DNA from: an uncultured Eubacteriales bacterium
GTDB lineage: Bacteria > Bacillota > Clostridia > Lachnospirales > Lachnospiraceae
DNA: 64,000 nt
Reading direction: 5' to 3'
Assembly (NCBI GenBank): GCA_900545175.1
Contig: UQYF01000003.1
Coordinates: 68,499 to 132,498 of the forward strand
In this document: positions 44,983-53,952 of the stretch, piece after piece
Numbering within the stretch: position 1 is the stretch's first letter
Layout: the number at the start of each line of letters is the position of its first letter
Made by a program: the position numbers and the translations under genes
The notes under the pieces: model-generated
What the model was told of the DNA's origin: nothing
What the model saw: the letters and a program-made list of their open reading frames with translations, nothing else
The model's database searches: none

Positions 44983-45543
44983 ATGGAATTTAAAGGTATA
45001 ACAAAGCGCGAGGAAGGCAGATTTATAACACGCTATGATGTGGAATATGAGACGGTGGACGGCAAGCAGAAGATATATGAGATGATAAGCCGTAGTGACG
45101 ATATAACTGATTATGACAAGCTGCACGGCAAGGTGGCTGATGCGGTGGTTATTATCGCCACAGATGAGGCTGACGAGAGGATTGTGCTCAACAAGGAATT
45201 CCGCATGGCTGTCGGTGACTGGGTATACAATTTCCCTGCCGGACTTATCGACCCGGGTGAGGAGCCGCAGCAGAGCGCATGCAGGGAGCTGCTTGAGGAG
45301 ACAGGACTGGAGCTTTACAGAGTTGACGATATGATTGGGACAAGCTACAGTGCGGTGGGCTTTTCAAATGAGACTAATGTGTGCATAGTAGGAAAGGCAA
45401 GAGGAGAGTTCAAGGAGAGCACCTCCACCTTTGAGGAGATTACGCCAGGATGGTACACCAAGGCTGAGGTCAGGGAGCTTTTAAAGAAATACAAGTTCGC
45501 AGCCAGAACACAGGCGTTCTGTTATGTGTGGAGCAGAAAATAG
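44983..45543 (+). CDS. NUDIX hydrolase, ADP-ribose pyrophosphatase-like
   Basis: A 186-aa pyrophosphohydrolase. The Nudix box reads GLIDPGEEPQQSACRELLEE plus TGLE (about residues 86-109) with all metal-binding glutamates. The strands before it (VVIIATDEADERIVLNKEFRMAVGDWVYNFPAG) match ADP-ribose/NDP-sugar pyrophosphatases. The frame continues upstream to 44908, but that part translates the family C hairpins. AGGGG at 44971 supports ATG 44983. Confidence 0.87.
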   Translation: MEFKGITKREEGRFITRYDVEYETVDGKQKIYEMISRSDDITDYDKLHGKVADAVVIIATDEADERIVLNKEFRMAVGDWVYNFPAGLIDPGEEPQQSACRELLEETGLELYRVDDMIGTSYSAVGFSNETNVCIVGKARGEFKESTSTFEEITPGWYTKAEVRELLKKYKFAARTQAFCYVWSRK

Positions 45544-45643
45544 GCTGTGGGAATCTGACATCTATAAGAGCATATACAATGCCACAACGCTTGAGGAGGT
45601 GGAGGAGTATATAGAAAATATGCTGGAAAGCTTAAATGAATAG
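45524..45643 (+). CDS. Possible small ORF or cut-off tail after the NUDIX gene
   Basis: A 39-codon frame (MCGAENRLWESDIYKSIYNA, then TLEEVEEYIENMLESLNE) overlaps the NUDIX end by 20 bp. Its helical, acidic composition and codon use look protein-like. It could be a coupled small protein or a former C-terminus lost by frameshift. I recognise no family. Confidence 0.3.
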   Translation: MCGAENRLWESDIYKSIYNATTLEEVEEYIENMLESLNE

Positions 45644-45655
45644 CGGGAGTATAGT

Positions 45656-45700
45656 TTCTGCCCTTGACAGGAAATTCCTGCCCCAAGGGCAGAATTTTTT
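45656..45700 (+). terminator. Terminator after NUDIX
   Basis: TTCTGCCCTTG (45656-45666) pairs with CAAGGGCAGAA (45684-45694). An inner pair (CAGGAA/TTCCTG) forms within the loop, and six T residues follow. Confidence 0.85.
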
Positions 45701-45821
45701 ATTTGACCTGGTTATTGTGTCTGCCCAAATATCTGATAATTTATACTTTGGACTGAGAAAAATGGCTGTTTTATAGAAAAACTATTATTTTTCTCTGCCT
45801 AAAACTACTTTTTTAACAAGT

Positions 45822-45865
45822 AAGGGCAGAGAATGTCACGATATACGGATGTTTTCTCTGCCCTT
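45822..45865. other. Second GGGCAGA palindrome before the GH31 stop
   Basis: AAGGGCAGAGAA (45822-45833) pairs with TTCTCTGCCCTT (45854-45865). Together with the terminator at 45656 and loose motifs near 45721, 45793 and 45893, the CTGCCC core occurs about seven times in 250 bp. It may serve as a terminator for the convergent GH31 gene or as a protein-binding array. Confidence 0.5.
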
Positions 45866-45949
45866 GAGCACATTATTTCATTTGCTGGGCAGATACCGGA
45901 AGATATCGCCTGCTAAAATGAATCTGTTTATTTAACTGTATAACTGTAA

Positions 45950-48244
45950 TTATTTAACCGTAACAGTATATGTTCCGGCGGTAAGTCCTGTGAGGTCGGT
46001 CTCTGTTGCCAGGTTGACTAATTCAACATTGCATTTCTTTGTTCCGGTGATGAATATTGTAAGGTCATTGCCGGATTTTTTAATGTTTATTGTAGTGCCG
46101 GCATTTGCCTTCATGTCATAGACTGTTGTTTCGCAGTCCGATGGCTCGTATACACGGAAGGTTACATTGTCAGCATAGTCGTAATCAGGACGGTCAGCGT
46201 GAGGATTGACTGCTACGATGGAGTTTTCCCTGACAAAAAGAGGGATTTCAAGGTAGCTGCACTTATCGGAATACCAGCAGCCACCTGTGAATTTCTTTCC
46301 GGTGAAGTAGTTAGTCCATGTTCCTGCCGGAAGGTAGTATTCTGCGATGCTCTCATCGTTGAAAACCGGTGCGACAAGAAGACTGTCGCCCATCATATAC
46401 TGCTTGTCAAGATATGAACAGTTGCGGTCATCGCCAAATTCAAGTACCATGCTTCTCATCATAGGAATACCGGTCTGTGATGCATAGATTGCATTGCGGT
46501 ACAGATATGGCATGAGTGAAGCTTTTAACAGTGTGAAGGTGCGGACAACGTCAACGGCTTCCTCATCATATGCCCATGGTACACGGTAGGTGGAGCTTCC
46601 GTGAAGACGGGAGTGGGAGCTTAAAAGACCGAAAGCTGCCCATCTTTTATAGACATCAGGCGTCGATGTGCTCTCAAAGCCGCCTATATCATGGCTCCAG
46701 AAACCAAAGCCGGACATGCACAGCGAAAGACCGCCGCGAAGACTCTCCTCCATGGACTCATAATCCGACCAGCAGTCACCGCCCCAGTGGACAGGGAATT
46801 TCTGGCTGCCTGCGGTAGCGGAGCGGGCAAAAAGAACAGCTTCACCCTTGCCACGCTTTCTCTCAAGAAGTTCGTATACGCACTTGTTATAGAGATATGT
46901 ATAATAATTATGCATTTTCTTAGGATCTGAACCATCGAAGTACACAACGTCCTCAGTAGGTATCCGCTCTCCGAAGTCGGTTTTGAAGCAGTCGACACCC
47001 ATATCGAGGAGCACTTCAAGCCTGCTCTGGAACCATTTGCATGCGTCAGGATTTGTAAAGTCGACAAGTGCCATTCCCGGCTGCCACATATCCCATTGCC
47101 ATACATCACCATTGGTTCTCTTTACGAAATAGCCATTGTCAACACCCTCCGCAAAGAGTACAGATTCCTGTCCTATATAAGAATTAATCCATACACAGAT
47201 ATTGAGTCCCTTTGCCTTTATTCTCTTTAACATTCCCTCCGGATCAGGGAAAACGCGCTCATCCCAGACAAAATCAGACCAGTGGAATTCTTTCATCCAG
47301 AAGCAGTCGAAATGGAACACTCTAAGAGGAATACCGCGGTCAAGCATGCCATCGATAAAGCTCATAACAGTCTTTTCGTCATAGTTGGTTGTAAAGGATG
47401 TCGAAAGCCACAGTCCGAATGTCCACGGAGCAGGAAGAGAAGGCTTACCGGTGAGGTCAGTGTACTTTACAAGTACATCCTTCATCGATGGTCCATCGAT
47501 AAAGAAGTAGTCAAGATAACTTCCCTCGACTGAAAATTCAGCTCTTGTGACCATCTCGGTTCCGACCTCGAAGGATACCTTCTCAGGATGGTTTACGAAC
47601 ACGCCGTAGCCCTTGTTAGATACATAGAATGGAATATTTTTGTAGGACTGCTCAGTGCTTGTACCACCGTCCTGATTGAATATATCTATCGACTGTCCAT
47701 TTTTGACAAAAGGAGTGAAACGCTCGCCAAAGCCGTACAGAAGCTCCCCGACACTCATTGAGAGCTGCTGTCTGATATATGTATCTGTGTAGTCGCCCTT
47801 GTCGTATGCGTAACCCTTCCAGTTGGTTTTCATAAGCGCAAGATCCTTTCTTCCGCTCTTAGAAAGAACCTTCCCGTTGTGTTTATATGTCATACTCCAA
47901 GGAAGCTTGGTAATCTCCAGGGATAAATCGCCGCTTGTTATGGTTATAAGCTCGTCAGTCTCCGTCACACTCATGTTATCTTCACTTGTGTTAAGCTCAA
48001 AATGAGGAGACTTTAATGCCATGCCTGCATGATGATATGTCTGAACTCTTATCACACCCTTAGCAGGAGAAGTTATAACAACTGTGAGGTTGATGCTTCC
48101 TAGAGTATCGCCTCTTGTGATTATTCTTATCGTAGGTGCACATAAAGTTACCTTGTTCTTTTCAATTTTGGAAAAATATACTTCCTGAGGAGAAAAACAG
48201 GAACAGCCTTCCTTCTCAAGCCAGCAGCCATTTGAAAATTTCAT
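45950..48244 (-). CDS. yicI: GH31 alpha-xylosidase (YicI/XylS-like)
   Basis: A 764-aa glycoside hydrolase family 31 enzyme that removes alpha-1,6-xylose from xyloglucan oligosaccharides or isoprimeverose. The nucleophile is Asp423 in FKTDFGERIP and the acid/base Asp490 in HWGGDCWSDYESM. The FGERIPT and FDGSDPKKMHN context is that of alpha-xylosidases rather than alpha-glucosidases. The N-terminal beta sandwich and two C-terminal beta domains are complete. There is no signal peptide, so it acts on imported sugars. AAAGGGG precedes the start at 48244. A divergent AraC fragment sits upstream. Confidence 0.93.
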   Translation of the reverse strand: MKFSNGCWLEKEGCSCFSPQEVYFSKIEKNKVTLCAPTIRIITRGDTLGSINLTVVITSPAKGVIRVQTYHHAGMALKSPHFELNTSEDNMSVTETDELITITSGDLSLEITKLPWSMTYKHNGKVLSKSGRKDLALMKTNWKGYAYDKGDYTDTYIRQQLSMSVGELLYGFGERFTPFVKNGQSIDIFNQDGGTSTEQSYKNIPFYVSNKGYGVFVNHPEKVSFEVGTEMVTRAEFSVEGSYLDYFFIDGPSMKDVLVKYTDLTGKPSLPAPWTFGLWLSTSFTTNYDEKTVMSFIDGMLDRGIPLRVFHFDCFWMKEFHWSDFVWDERVFPDPEGMLKRIKAKGLNICVWINSYIGQESVLFAEGVDNGYFVKRTNGDVWQWDMWQPGMALVDFTNPDACKWFQSRLEVLLDMGVDCFKTDFGERIPTEDVVYFDGSDPKKMHNYYTYLYNKCVYELLERKRGKGEAVLFARSATAGSQKFPVHWGGDCWSDYESMEESLRGGLSLCMSGFGFWSHDIGGFESTSTPDVYKRWAAFGLLSSHSRLHGSSTYRVPWAYDEEAVDVVRTFTLLKASLMPYLYRNAIYASQTGIPMMRSMVLEFGDDRNCSYLDKQYMMGDSLLVAPVFNDESIAEYYLPAGTWTNYFTGKKFTGGCWYSDKCSYLEIPLFVRENSIVAVNPHADRPDYDYADNVTFRVYEPSDCETTVYDMKANAGTTINIKKSGNDLTIFITGTKKCNVELVNLATETDLTGLTAGTYTVTVK

Positions 48245-48405
48245 TTTTTAATCCCCTTTCAGCATGTATGATTTTATGGCTATTCATGCTATATTTTATA
48301 AAGCAGCATGATATCATTAGGTAGTATAGATTCAAGGGCAAAAGCTGCCTATACTGCATGATAAACCATTTGAACGCAGAATAAGCAAAGCGGCTGCGTT
48401 CATGA

Positions 48406-48615
48406 GCAGGTAGCGAGAGCTTTAACTCGTATGTTGCTCAGGTGAGAATCAATCATGCGATAGAACTGCTCATGGATAACAAGCTAAAGGTTTATGAGAC
48501 AGCAGAACGCGTAGGCTACAAGAACGTTGATTATTTTCATAAGAAATTTAAGAAATATGTAGGAGTGAGCCATGCGGAATACCGCAACAAAAAGAGAGGA
48601 GAAATACAGGACTAA
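48406..48615 (+). pseudogene. AraC-family regulator remnant (C-terminal HTH)
   Basis: About 70 codons encode the end of an AraC DNA-binding domain: FNSYVAQVRINHAIELLMDN, ETAERVGYKNVDYFHKKFKKYVGVSHAEYR. A stop lies directly upstream in frame (48403), and there is no sensor domain or convincing start except GTG 48442. Only the second helix-turn-helix is complete. It lies divergent to the GH31 gene and may be what is left of its regulator. Confidence 0.7.
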
Positions 48616-48625
48616 TCAAGAACAG

Positions 48626-48690
48626 CATGCTTAATGGATTTTTAATTGGTATATTTAAAGTTAGAAAATCCATTAAGCATGTTTTAGTTT
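48626..48690 (+). terminator. Terminator with a 17-bp stem after the AraC remnant
   Basis: CATGCTTAATGGATTTT (48626-48642) pairs perfectly with the sequence at 48665-48681, followed by TTTTAGTTTT. It separates the AraC remnant from the convergent PHP gene. Confidence 0.85.
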
Positions 48691-48701
48691 TAGTTAAATT
48701 T

Positions 48702-49562
48702 TCAGCGTGCCTCTTTTTTGAGATTTAGTGCAAGCTCATAAGGGATTTTTAAGTTGCCTTTTCCTACTCCAAGCTTGATATCGGGCTTGTTTGCACCATG
48801 AAAATCGCTTCCGCCGGATATGAGAAGTCCACATTCACCTGCAATACGTCTTATCGTGGTTTCATCTCCGCTTCTGTATGTGGAATATATACCTTCAATT
48901 CCGGAAAGGCCATGGCGTTTAAGATATTGACAGAGCTTGGTAAGCTCACTGTCCGACATTCTATAGAGTATAGGATGCGCAAGCACAGCAACACCGCCTG
49001 CTTCGCGTATCAGCGTGGCAGCTCTTGCAGGGTCGGGCATCTGCCTCGATACATAAAAAGGCTTGCCTTCACCAAGATACCTGTCGAAAGCTTCGTTGGT
49101 GCTTGATACATAGCCCTTGTTTACCATATAGCGTGCAAAATGTGCTCTTGTAAGTACAGTATCATCTCCGAACATATCACGCATTGCTTCAAGAGAAATT
49201 GGCATTCCGGCTTCGTTCATCAGCTCAATAAGCTTGTCATTCCTGCCATCGCGGTTATCACGAAAGCCTGCTATCTCCGACAGGAAATGCTCATTCGTAT
49301 AATCAATATAAAGTCCAACAACATGGATTTCCTTATCCTTGATGTAAGTACTGTTATATTTCGTGCTTATCTCAATTCCCGGTATAACTTCAATTCCGGC
49401 TTCAACTCCGGCATTAATTGCTTCCTCAACTCCCGCAACCGTATCATGGTCTGTAAGTGCGAATGCCTTAAGTCCGACCCTCTTAGCCTCCAAAACCAGC
49501 TGCGAAGGTGTAAATGTTCCGTCCGATGCAGTAGAATGTACATGTAAATCAGTAAGTTCCAT
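48702..49562 (-). CDS. PHP-domain phosphoesterase (RNase AM/YciV-like)
   Basis: A 286-aa metal-dependent phosphoesterase. DLHVHSTASDGTF, ALTDHDTVAG, GIEIST, ARAHFARYMV, LAHPILY and GGSDFHG are the PHP metal ligands in order. The closest described activity is the YciV/TrpH type, which hydrolyses 3',5'-nucleoside bisphosphates and trims RNA 5' ends. AAAGGAGA precedes the start at 49562. It is monocistronic. Confidence 0.88.
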   Translation of the reverse strand: MELTDLHVHSTASDGTFTPSQLVLEAKRVGLKAFALTDHDTVAGVEEAINAGVEAGIEVIPGIEISTKYNSTYIKDKEIHVVGLYIDYTNEHFLSEIAGFRDNRDGRNDKLIELMNEAGMPISLEAMRDMFGDDTVLTRAHFARYMVNKGYVSSTNEAFDRYLGEGKPFYVSRQMPDPARAATLIREAGGVAVLAHPILYRMSDSELTKLCQYLKRHGLSGIEGIYSTYRSGDETTIRRIAGECGLLISGGSDFHGANKPDIKLGVGKGNLKIPYELALNLKKEAR

Positions 49563-49797
49563 AAGCCTATATCTCCTTTTAAATAAAACTTAATTTTTTT
49601 GTAAATTGTAACACAAAAGCATCAACAGTTTAACAGTTAAATACCCGATTTTGACATACAGCCACAATAAATGATAGCACATTTTATCCTGTTTTGAAAT
49701 ATAGTTCTTGAAAATTCCGCAATTTACGCTATAATATATCCTAAGTATGCCATTTTGGGTGAAGCCGGGCAAATCGGCTTGGAAAGGATTTATAAAA

Positions 49798-51456
49798 ATG
49801 ATTAGTGCTAACAATGTAACATTACGAATCGGTAAGAAAGCTCTTTTTGAGGATGTAAATATCAAGTTTACACCGGGAAACTGCTATGGTCTTATTGGTG
49901 CCAATGGTGCAGGAAAATCTACATTCTTAAAGATTTTGTCCGGACAGCTTGAACCTTCTAAGGGTGATGTGACAATATCTCCGGGTGAGAGATTATCCTT
50001 CTTAGAGCAGGACCATTTCAAGTATGATGCTTATAATGTACTTGATACCGTTATTATGGGAAATGAGCGTCTTTACCAGATTATGAAGGAGAAGGAAGCT
50101 ATATACGCCAAAGAGGATTTCACTGAGGAGGACGGAATCAAGGCGAGTGAGCTTGAAGGCGAATTTGCAACGATGAACGGCTGGGAGGCTGAGAGTGATG
50201 CGGCTACTCTTTTAAACGGTCTTGGAATTGATACAGAGCTTCATTATAAGCAGATGAGCGAGTTAAACGGCAGCGAGAAGGTGAAGGTTCTTCTTGCCAA
50301 GGCATTGTTCGGTAATCCGGACATACTGCTTCTCGATGAGCCTACTAACCACCTTGACCTTGATGCCATAGCATGGCTTGAGGAGTTCTTAATCAACTTT
50401 GAGAATACGGTTATCGTTGTATCCCATGACCGTTATTTCCTCAATAAAGTATGTACACAGATTGCAGATATAGATTATTCTAAGATTCAGCTGTATGCAG
50501 GTAACTATGATTTCTGGTATGAGTCGAGCCAGCTCATGGTTAAGCAGATGAAGGAAGCCAATAAGAAGAAGGAAGAGAAGATTAAGGAGCTGCAGGAGTT
50601 CATTCAGAGATTCTCTGCTAATGCTTCTAAGTCTAAGCAGGCTACATCCCGTAAGAGAGCCCTTGAAAAGATTGAGCTTGATGATATCAGACCTTCAAGC
50701 AGAAAGTATCCTTATATTGATTTTCGCCCTGCAAGAGAGATTGGAAATGAGGTTCTTACAGTGACTAATCTTTCTAAGACAGTTGACGGAATCAAGGTTC
50801 TTGACAATGTATCATTTATCGTTGGCAGAGAGGACAAGATTGCGCTTGTCGGAAGCGATGAGCTTGCGAAGACTACGCTTTTTAAGATTCTTGCCGGTGA
50901 GCTTGAACCGGATGAAGGAAGCTATAAGTGGGGCATAACAACCAGCACAGCTTATTTTCCTAAGGATAACACTAAGGATTTTGACTGTGACGATACAATC
51001 GTTGAGTGGCTTATGCAGTTCTCACCTGAGAAGGATGTGACTTATGTAAGAGGCTTCCTCGGAAGAATGTTATTTGCTGGTGATGACGGCGTTAAGAAGG
51101 TTAAAGTACTATCCGGTGGTGAGAAGGTAAGAGTTATGCTTTCTAAGATGATGATTATGGGTGCTAACGTGCTTTTACTTGACCAGCCTACTAACCATCT
51201 TGACATGGAGTCGATTACAGCGCTCAACAACGGACTTATCAAGTTCCCGGGAGCTATGATTTTTGCTTCACATGACCATCAGTTTGTACAGACTACAGCG
51301 AACCGTATCATGGAATTCGTTGGCGGTAAGATGATTGATAAGATTACAACATATGATGAGTATCTTGAGAGCGATGAGATGGCTCGTAAGAGACAGGGCT
51401 TTGTTGCACTTACGGAGGAACAGCTTGAAGAGAATGATGCAGATACAGCAGAATAA
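49798..51456 (+). CDS. ABC-F family ATPase, YkpA/YbiT-like
   Basis: A 552-aa soluble protein with two ABC domains, acting on the ribosome rather than in transport. The first domain is intact (GANGAGKST, LNGSEKVKVLLAKALF, LLLDEPTNHLD). The second has a degenerate Walker A (GSDELAKTT) but an intact signature (LSGGEKVRVMLSKMMIMG) and LDQPTNHLDMESITALN, a hallmark of the YkpA/YbiT subgroup. The linker (about 245-300) is the tRNA-interaction motif. The frame opens at 49747; ATG 49798 is chosen after GGAAAGGA. It precedes the HD gene by 59 bp. Confidence 0.9.
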   Translation: MISANNVTLRIGKKALFEDVNIKFTPGNCYGLIGANGAGKSTFLKILSGQLEPSKGDVTISPGERLSFLEQDHFKYDAYNVLDTVIMGNERLYQIMKEKEAIYAKEDFTEEDGIKASELEGEFATMNGWEAESDAATLLNGLGIDTELHYKQMSELNGSEKVKVLLAKALFGNPDILLLDEPTNHLDLDAIAWLEEFLINFENTVIVVSHDRYFLNKVCTQIADIDYSKIQLYAGNYDFWYESSQLMVKQMKEANKKKEEKIKELQEFIQRFSANASKSKQATSRKRALEKIELDDIRPSSRKYPYIDFRPAREIGNEVLTVTNLSKTVDGIKVLDNVSFIVGREDKIALVGSDELAKTTLFKILAGELEPDEGSYKWGITTSTAYFPKDNTKDFDCDDTIVEWLMQFSPEKDVTYVRGFLGRMLFAGDDGVKKVKVLSGGEKVRVMLSKMMIMGANVLLLDQPTNHLDMESITALNNGLIKFPGAMIFASHDHQFVQTTANRIMEFVGGKMIDKITTYDEYLESDEMARKRQGFVALTEEQLEENDADTAE

Positions 51457-51515
51457 TTGCTTTGCGGGCTTATTTTTCTTTTAGTCAGAAAGCGTCTGTG
51501 GATTGGAGATTTGGC

Positions 51516-52025
51516 ATGAATGACTTGAACTTGACAGATAAGGTAATGAACTCGATGATTGAATATAACCGTGGAGATGCAAGGCGGATTCAGCATGCAG
51601 TTAAAGTGTATGAATTTGCGGCATTGATGGGGCGGATGGAAGGAATATCGGAAAAAGAGCAGCAGGTGCTTGAAGTGGCGGCTGTTCTTCATGATATCGG
51701 TATTCACATATGTGAACAGAAGTATGGCAGCTGCGATGGGCGTAATCAGGAGATTGAAGGACCGGCAGTAGCTAAAGCTATACTTGAGAACATATTAGGC
51801 TCCAATGCGGATGAAGCATTTGTCGGCAGAGTGTGTTACCTGATTGGACATCATCACACCTATACAGGTGTCACAGGCATGGACTATCAGCTTCTCATTG
51901 AAGCGGATTTCCTTGTTAACGCATTTGAAGAAGGACTTCCAGAGGAAAATATACGGAATGTAAAGGAACATATATTTAAGTCAGAAGCAGGAAAAAAACT
52001 TCTTGATGAGATGTTTGCATTGTAA
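51516..52025 (+). CDS. HD domain phosphohydrolase
   Basis: A 169-aa protein with the HD metal-site residues: RRIQHAVKVYEFAALM (first His), AAVLHDIGIHICE (HD pair) and LIGHHHTYTG (later His). The likely activity is on nucleotides or phosphate esters; the substrate is unknown. The frame opens at 51462, but TGGAGA supports ATG 51516. A strong terminator follows at 52052. Confidence 0.8.
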   Translation: MNDLNLTDKVMNSMIEYNRGDARRIQHAVKVYEFAALMGRMEGISEKEQQVLEVAAVLHDIGIHICEQKYGSCDGRNQEIEGPAVAKAILENILGSNADEAFVGRVCYLIGHHHTYTGVTGMDYQLLIEADFLVNAFEEGLPEENIRNVKEHIFKSEAGKKLLDEMFAL

Positions 52026-52051
52026 GACAATCACGCTGTGAAGATAATAAT

Positions 52052-52109
52052 AGCCGGTATATTTTAGAAACCGATTAGATAAGGGTTCTAAAGTGTACCG
52101 GCTTTTTTT
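52052..52109 (+). terminator. Terminator after the HD gene
   Basis: AGCCGGTATATTTTAGAA pairs with TTCTAAAGTGTACCGGCT (two mismatches within 18), followed by seven T residues at about 52103. Confidence 0.88.
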
Positions 52110-52129
52110 GGCTGTAACAAAATCAGAAG

Positions 52130-53614
52130 CTATTTGTGTGTTTTGTTGAGTGTAAGCACAATGTCCTCCATGCTCTTTTTGTCAAGCCTGTAATATTGCA
52201 TGGATATCAGCGATATAATCCAGCCGATTATCGGTGTGACGCAGTAAAAGAATATTGTGCTCCAAAGTATAAGCGGTGTCATAGCGTCACCAACTTGGGG
52301 GAAGCTGTTTCCAAAACCGATGATGCTTAGCATTATACCTACAAAGGCGGTTCCAAGAGAGGATACGAAATTGTCGACAAACGAGAACAGCGCACCCATA
52401 AGTCCGGGAACGAAGCGTCCGCTTCTGTACAGCTCATAGTCGGTACAGTCGGCAATCATTGGTATAACCATATTGTTGGTTATTGATTTACAGCCGTTGA
52501 GAATTGCGAACACAGTAAAAAACAGGATTGTTATAAAGTTAACATGCTTTAAAGATACTGTACTTATATTGTCTGAAAGAAGTAAAAGTCCTATGATTGT
52601 CTGAAATATAATTGAAGCCCATGTGAATAATATAAGGACCTTTCTCTGCCCGAAATGTCTTGCAAGAGAGATACCGAACACAACGATGAACAGTGACGGA
52701 ACAGCGGTAATTATTCCGATAAGTCCATATATTGAATAGTTGTTCATGATTATACCGTACATCATTACAGTCACGGCGGCATGCGAATATACTACAGAGG
52801 CAAATTTGTCCGTGGAGGCTGCAATCACAAGCATCTGGATAGGTCTGTTATGGCGGAGTACATCAAGGTATGCGTGGATGGTCACTGCATTTTCGTGTTC
52901 AGGGCCTTGTGGCAGGACAAAGTTCTCATCCTTGTCCTTGCTCCATATTCCGACTATCGCTAAAAGAGTGCAGAGCATTGACAGCATCACAGTCACAATT
53001 ATGAATTCCGCAAACAGCTTAGGGTTGTTGAACGAGCCATAGCATGGTATAAGACGTTCTGACACATACAGGGCAACTCCGCCGTAGGCAGCGCTTATGA
53101 ATGTGGAATCAAAAAAAGTGCATATAGGACGCTGCTTAGGGTCGTTGGTTATTATCGACTGGGCTGATTTTGTCACGGCAGTCTGGAATGTGAAGGCCAC
53201 TATGAATAATCCATACACCAATATGAAATAAGGTATTCTCAAAAATACAGGCATATGATGGGTTGTAAAATATAAAAGGATGCAGCTTATGGCGAGAAGT
53301 GTGTTGCCTATTATCATAAATGGACGGAATTTTCCGAAACGTCCATGTGTCTTGTCGATGATATAGCCTACAATAGGGTCAGTTATACCATTGAAGACAC
53401 GCATGACTGTGAGCAGCATGGAAATCATGATAACAGATATTCCGGCAATGCCGTTTGCATAGTAGGACACGTATGCCATCATAGCCAGATATAGATTTGT
53501 TGCACATGTGTTGAGCGAGAAAAAGCCTATCTGCCAGATATGAGCTTTCTTGTAGACAGGTGTGATGCCAGGTGCTTCAATGTCATGTGCCGGTGTCTCA
53601 TGTGTTTTGTTCAT
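52130..53614 (-). CDS. GPH-type sugar:cation symporter (MelB/XynP family)
   Basis: A 494-aa major-facilitator transporter with about twelve helices. Family hallmarks include MRVFNGITDPIVGYIIDKTHGRFGKFRPFMIIGN after helix 2 and NNMVIPMIADCTDYELYRSGRFVPGLMGALFSFVDNF in the second half. The group imports melibiose, xylosides, glucuronides or similar with Na+ or H+. It is a candidate importer for the xyloglucan or xylan oligosaccharides processed by the enzymes at 37-48 kb, though it is not linked to them. The usual cytoplasmic C-terminal extension is short. Confidence 0.88.
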   Translation of the reverse strand: MNKTHETPAHDIEAPGITPVYKKAHIWQIGFFSLNTCATNLYLAMMAYVSYYANGIAGISVIMISMLLTVMRVFNGITDPIVGYIIDKTHGRFGKFRPFMIIGNTLLAISCILLYFTTHHMPVFLRIPYFILVYGLFIVAFTFQTAVTKSAQSIITNDPKQRPICTFFDSTFISAAYGGVALYVSERLIPCYGSFNNPKLFAEFIIVTVMLSMLCTLLAIVGIWSKDKDENFVLPQGPEHENAVTIHAYLDVLRHNRPIQMLVIAASTDKFASVVYSHAAVTVMMYGIIMNNYSIYGLIGIITAVPSLFIVVFGISLARHFGQRKVLILFTWASIIFQTIIGLLLLSDNISTVSLKHVNFITILFFTVFAILNGCKSITNNMVIPMIADCTDYELYRSGRFVPGLMGALFSFVDNFVSSLGTAFVGIMLSIIGFGNSFPQVGDAMTPLILWSTIFFYCVTPIIGWIISLISMQYYRLDKKSMEDIVLTLNKTHK

Positions 53615-53658
53615 TGATAATTTATACTCCGTTGTTATTTTTGAATATTTATAACATC

Positions 53659-53850
53659 ATTATATGATATGAGGGTCAAAAGGTATTTTGCCCCTCATTT
53701 GATATCCTCGAATTGCTCCGCTGTAAAACAGCTCCCGCAATTCTAAAACATTCGGAATCCGCTGATTCCTCATGTTTTGCGGGTCCTAAGTTCAAAAGCC
53801 TAATCGTGCAAACACGAACAGCTTTTTGACCCTGATATCATTATATAATA
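53659..53850. repeat. MITE-like element, family A, copy 2
   Basis: About 190 bp matching the copy at 14083 over its whole length. The inverted ends GATATGAGGGTC (53666-53677) and GACCCTGATATC (53828-53839) are flanked by AT-rich extensions. Compared with copy 1 it lacks about 18 bp in one hairpin loop and a 9-bp repeat near the right end, while the stem arms are kept. It ends about 110 bp before the ABC-F gene, in the same orientation relative to the next gene as copy 1. Confidence 0.78.
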
Positions 53851-53952
53851 TATTATTATAAAAACAATACTGTGATTTGTAATTGCATAATAGATATTAA
53901 TTTGTTAAACTGTATATAGTTTGCTATTATTTGTTCGAGAGGAATTAAGAGA

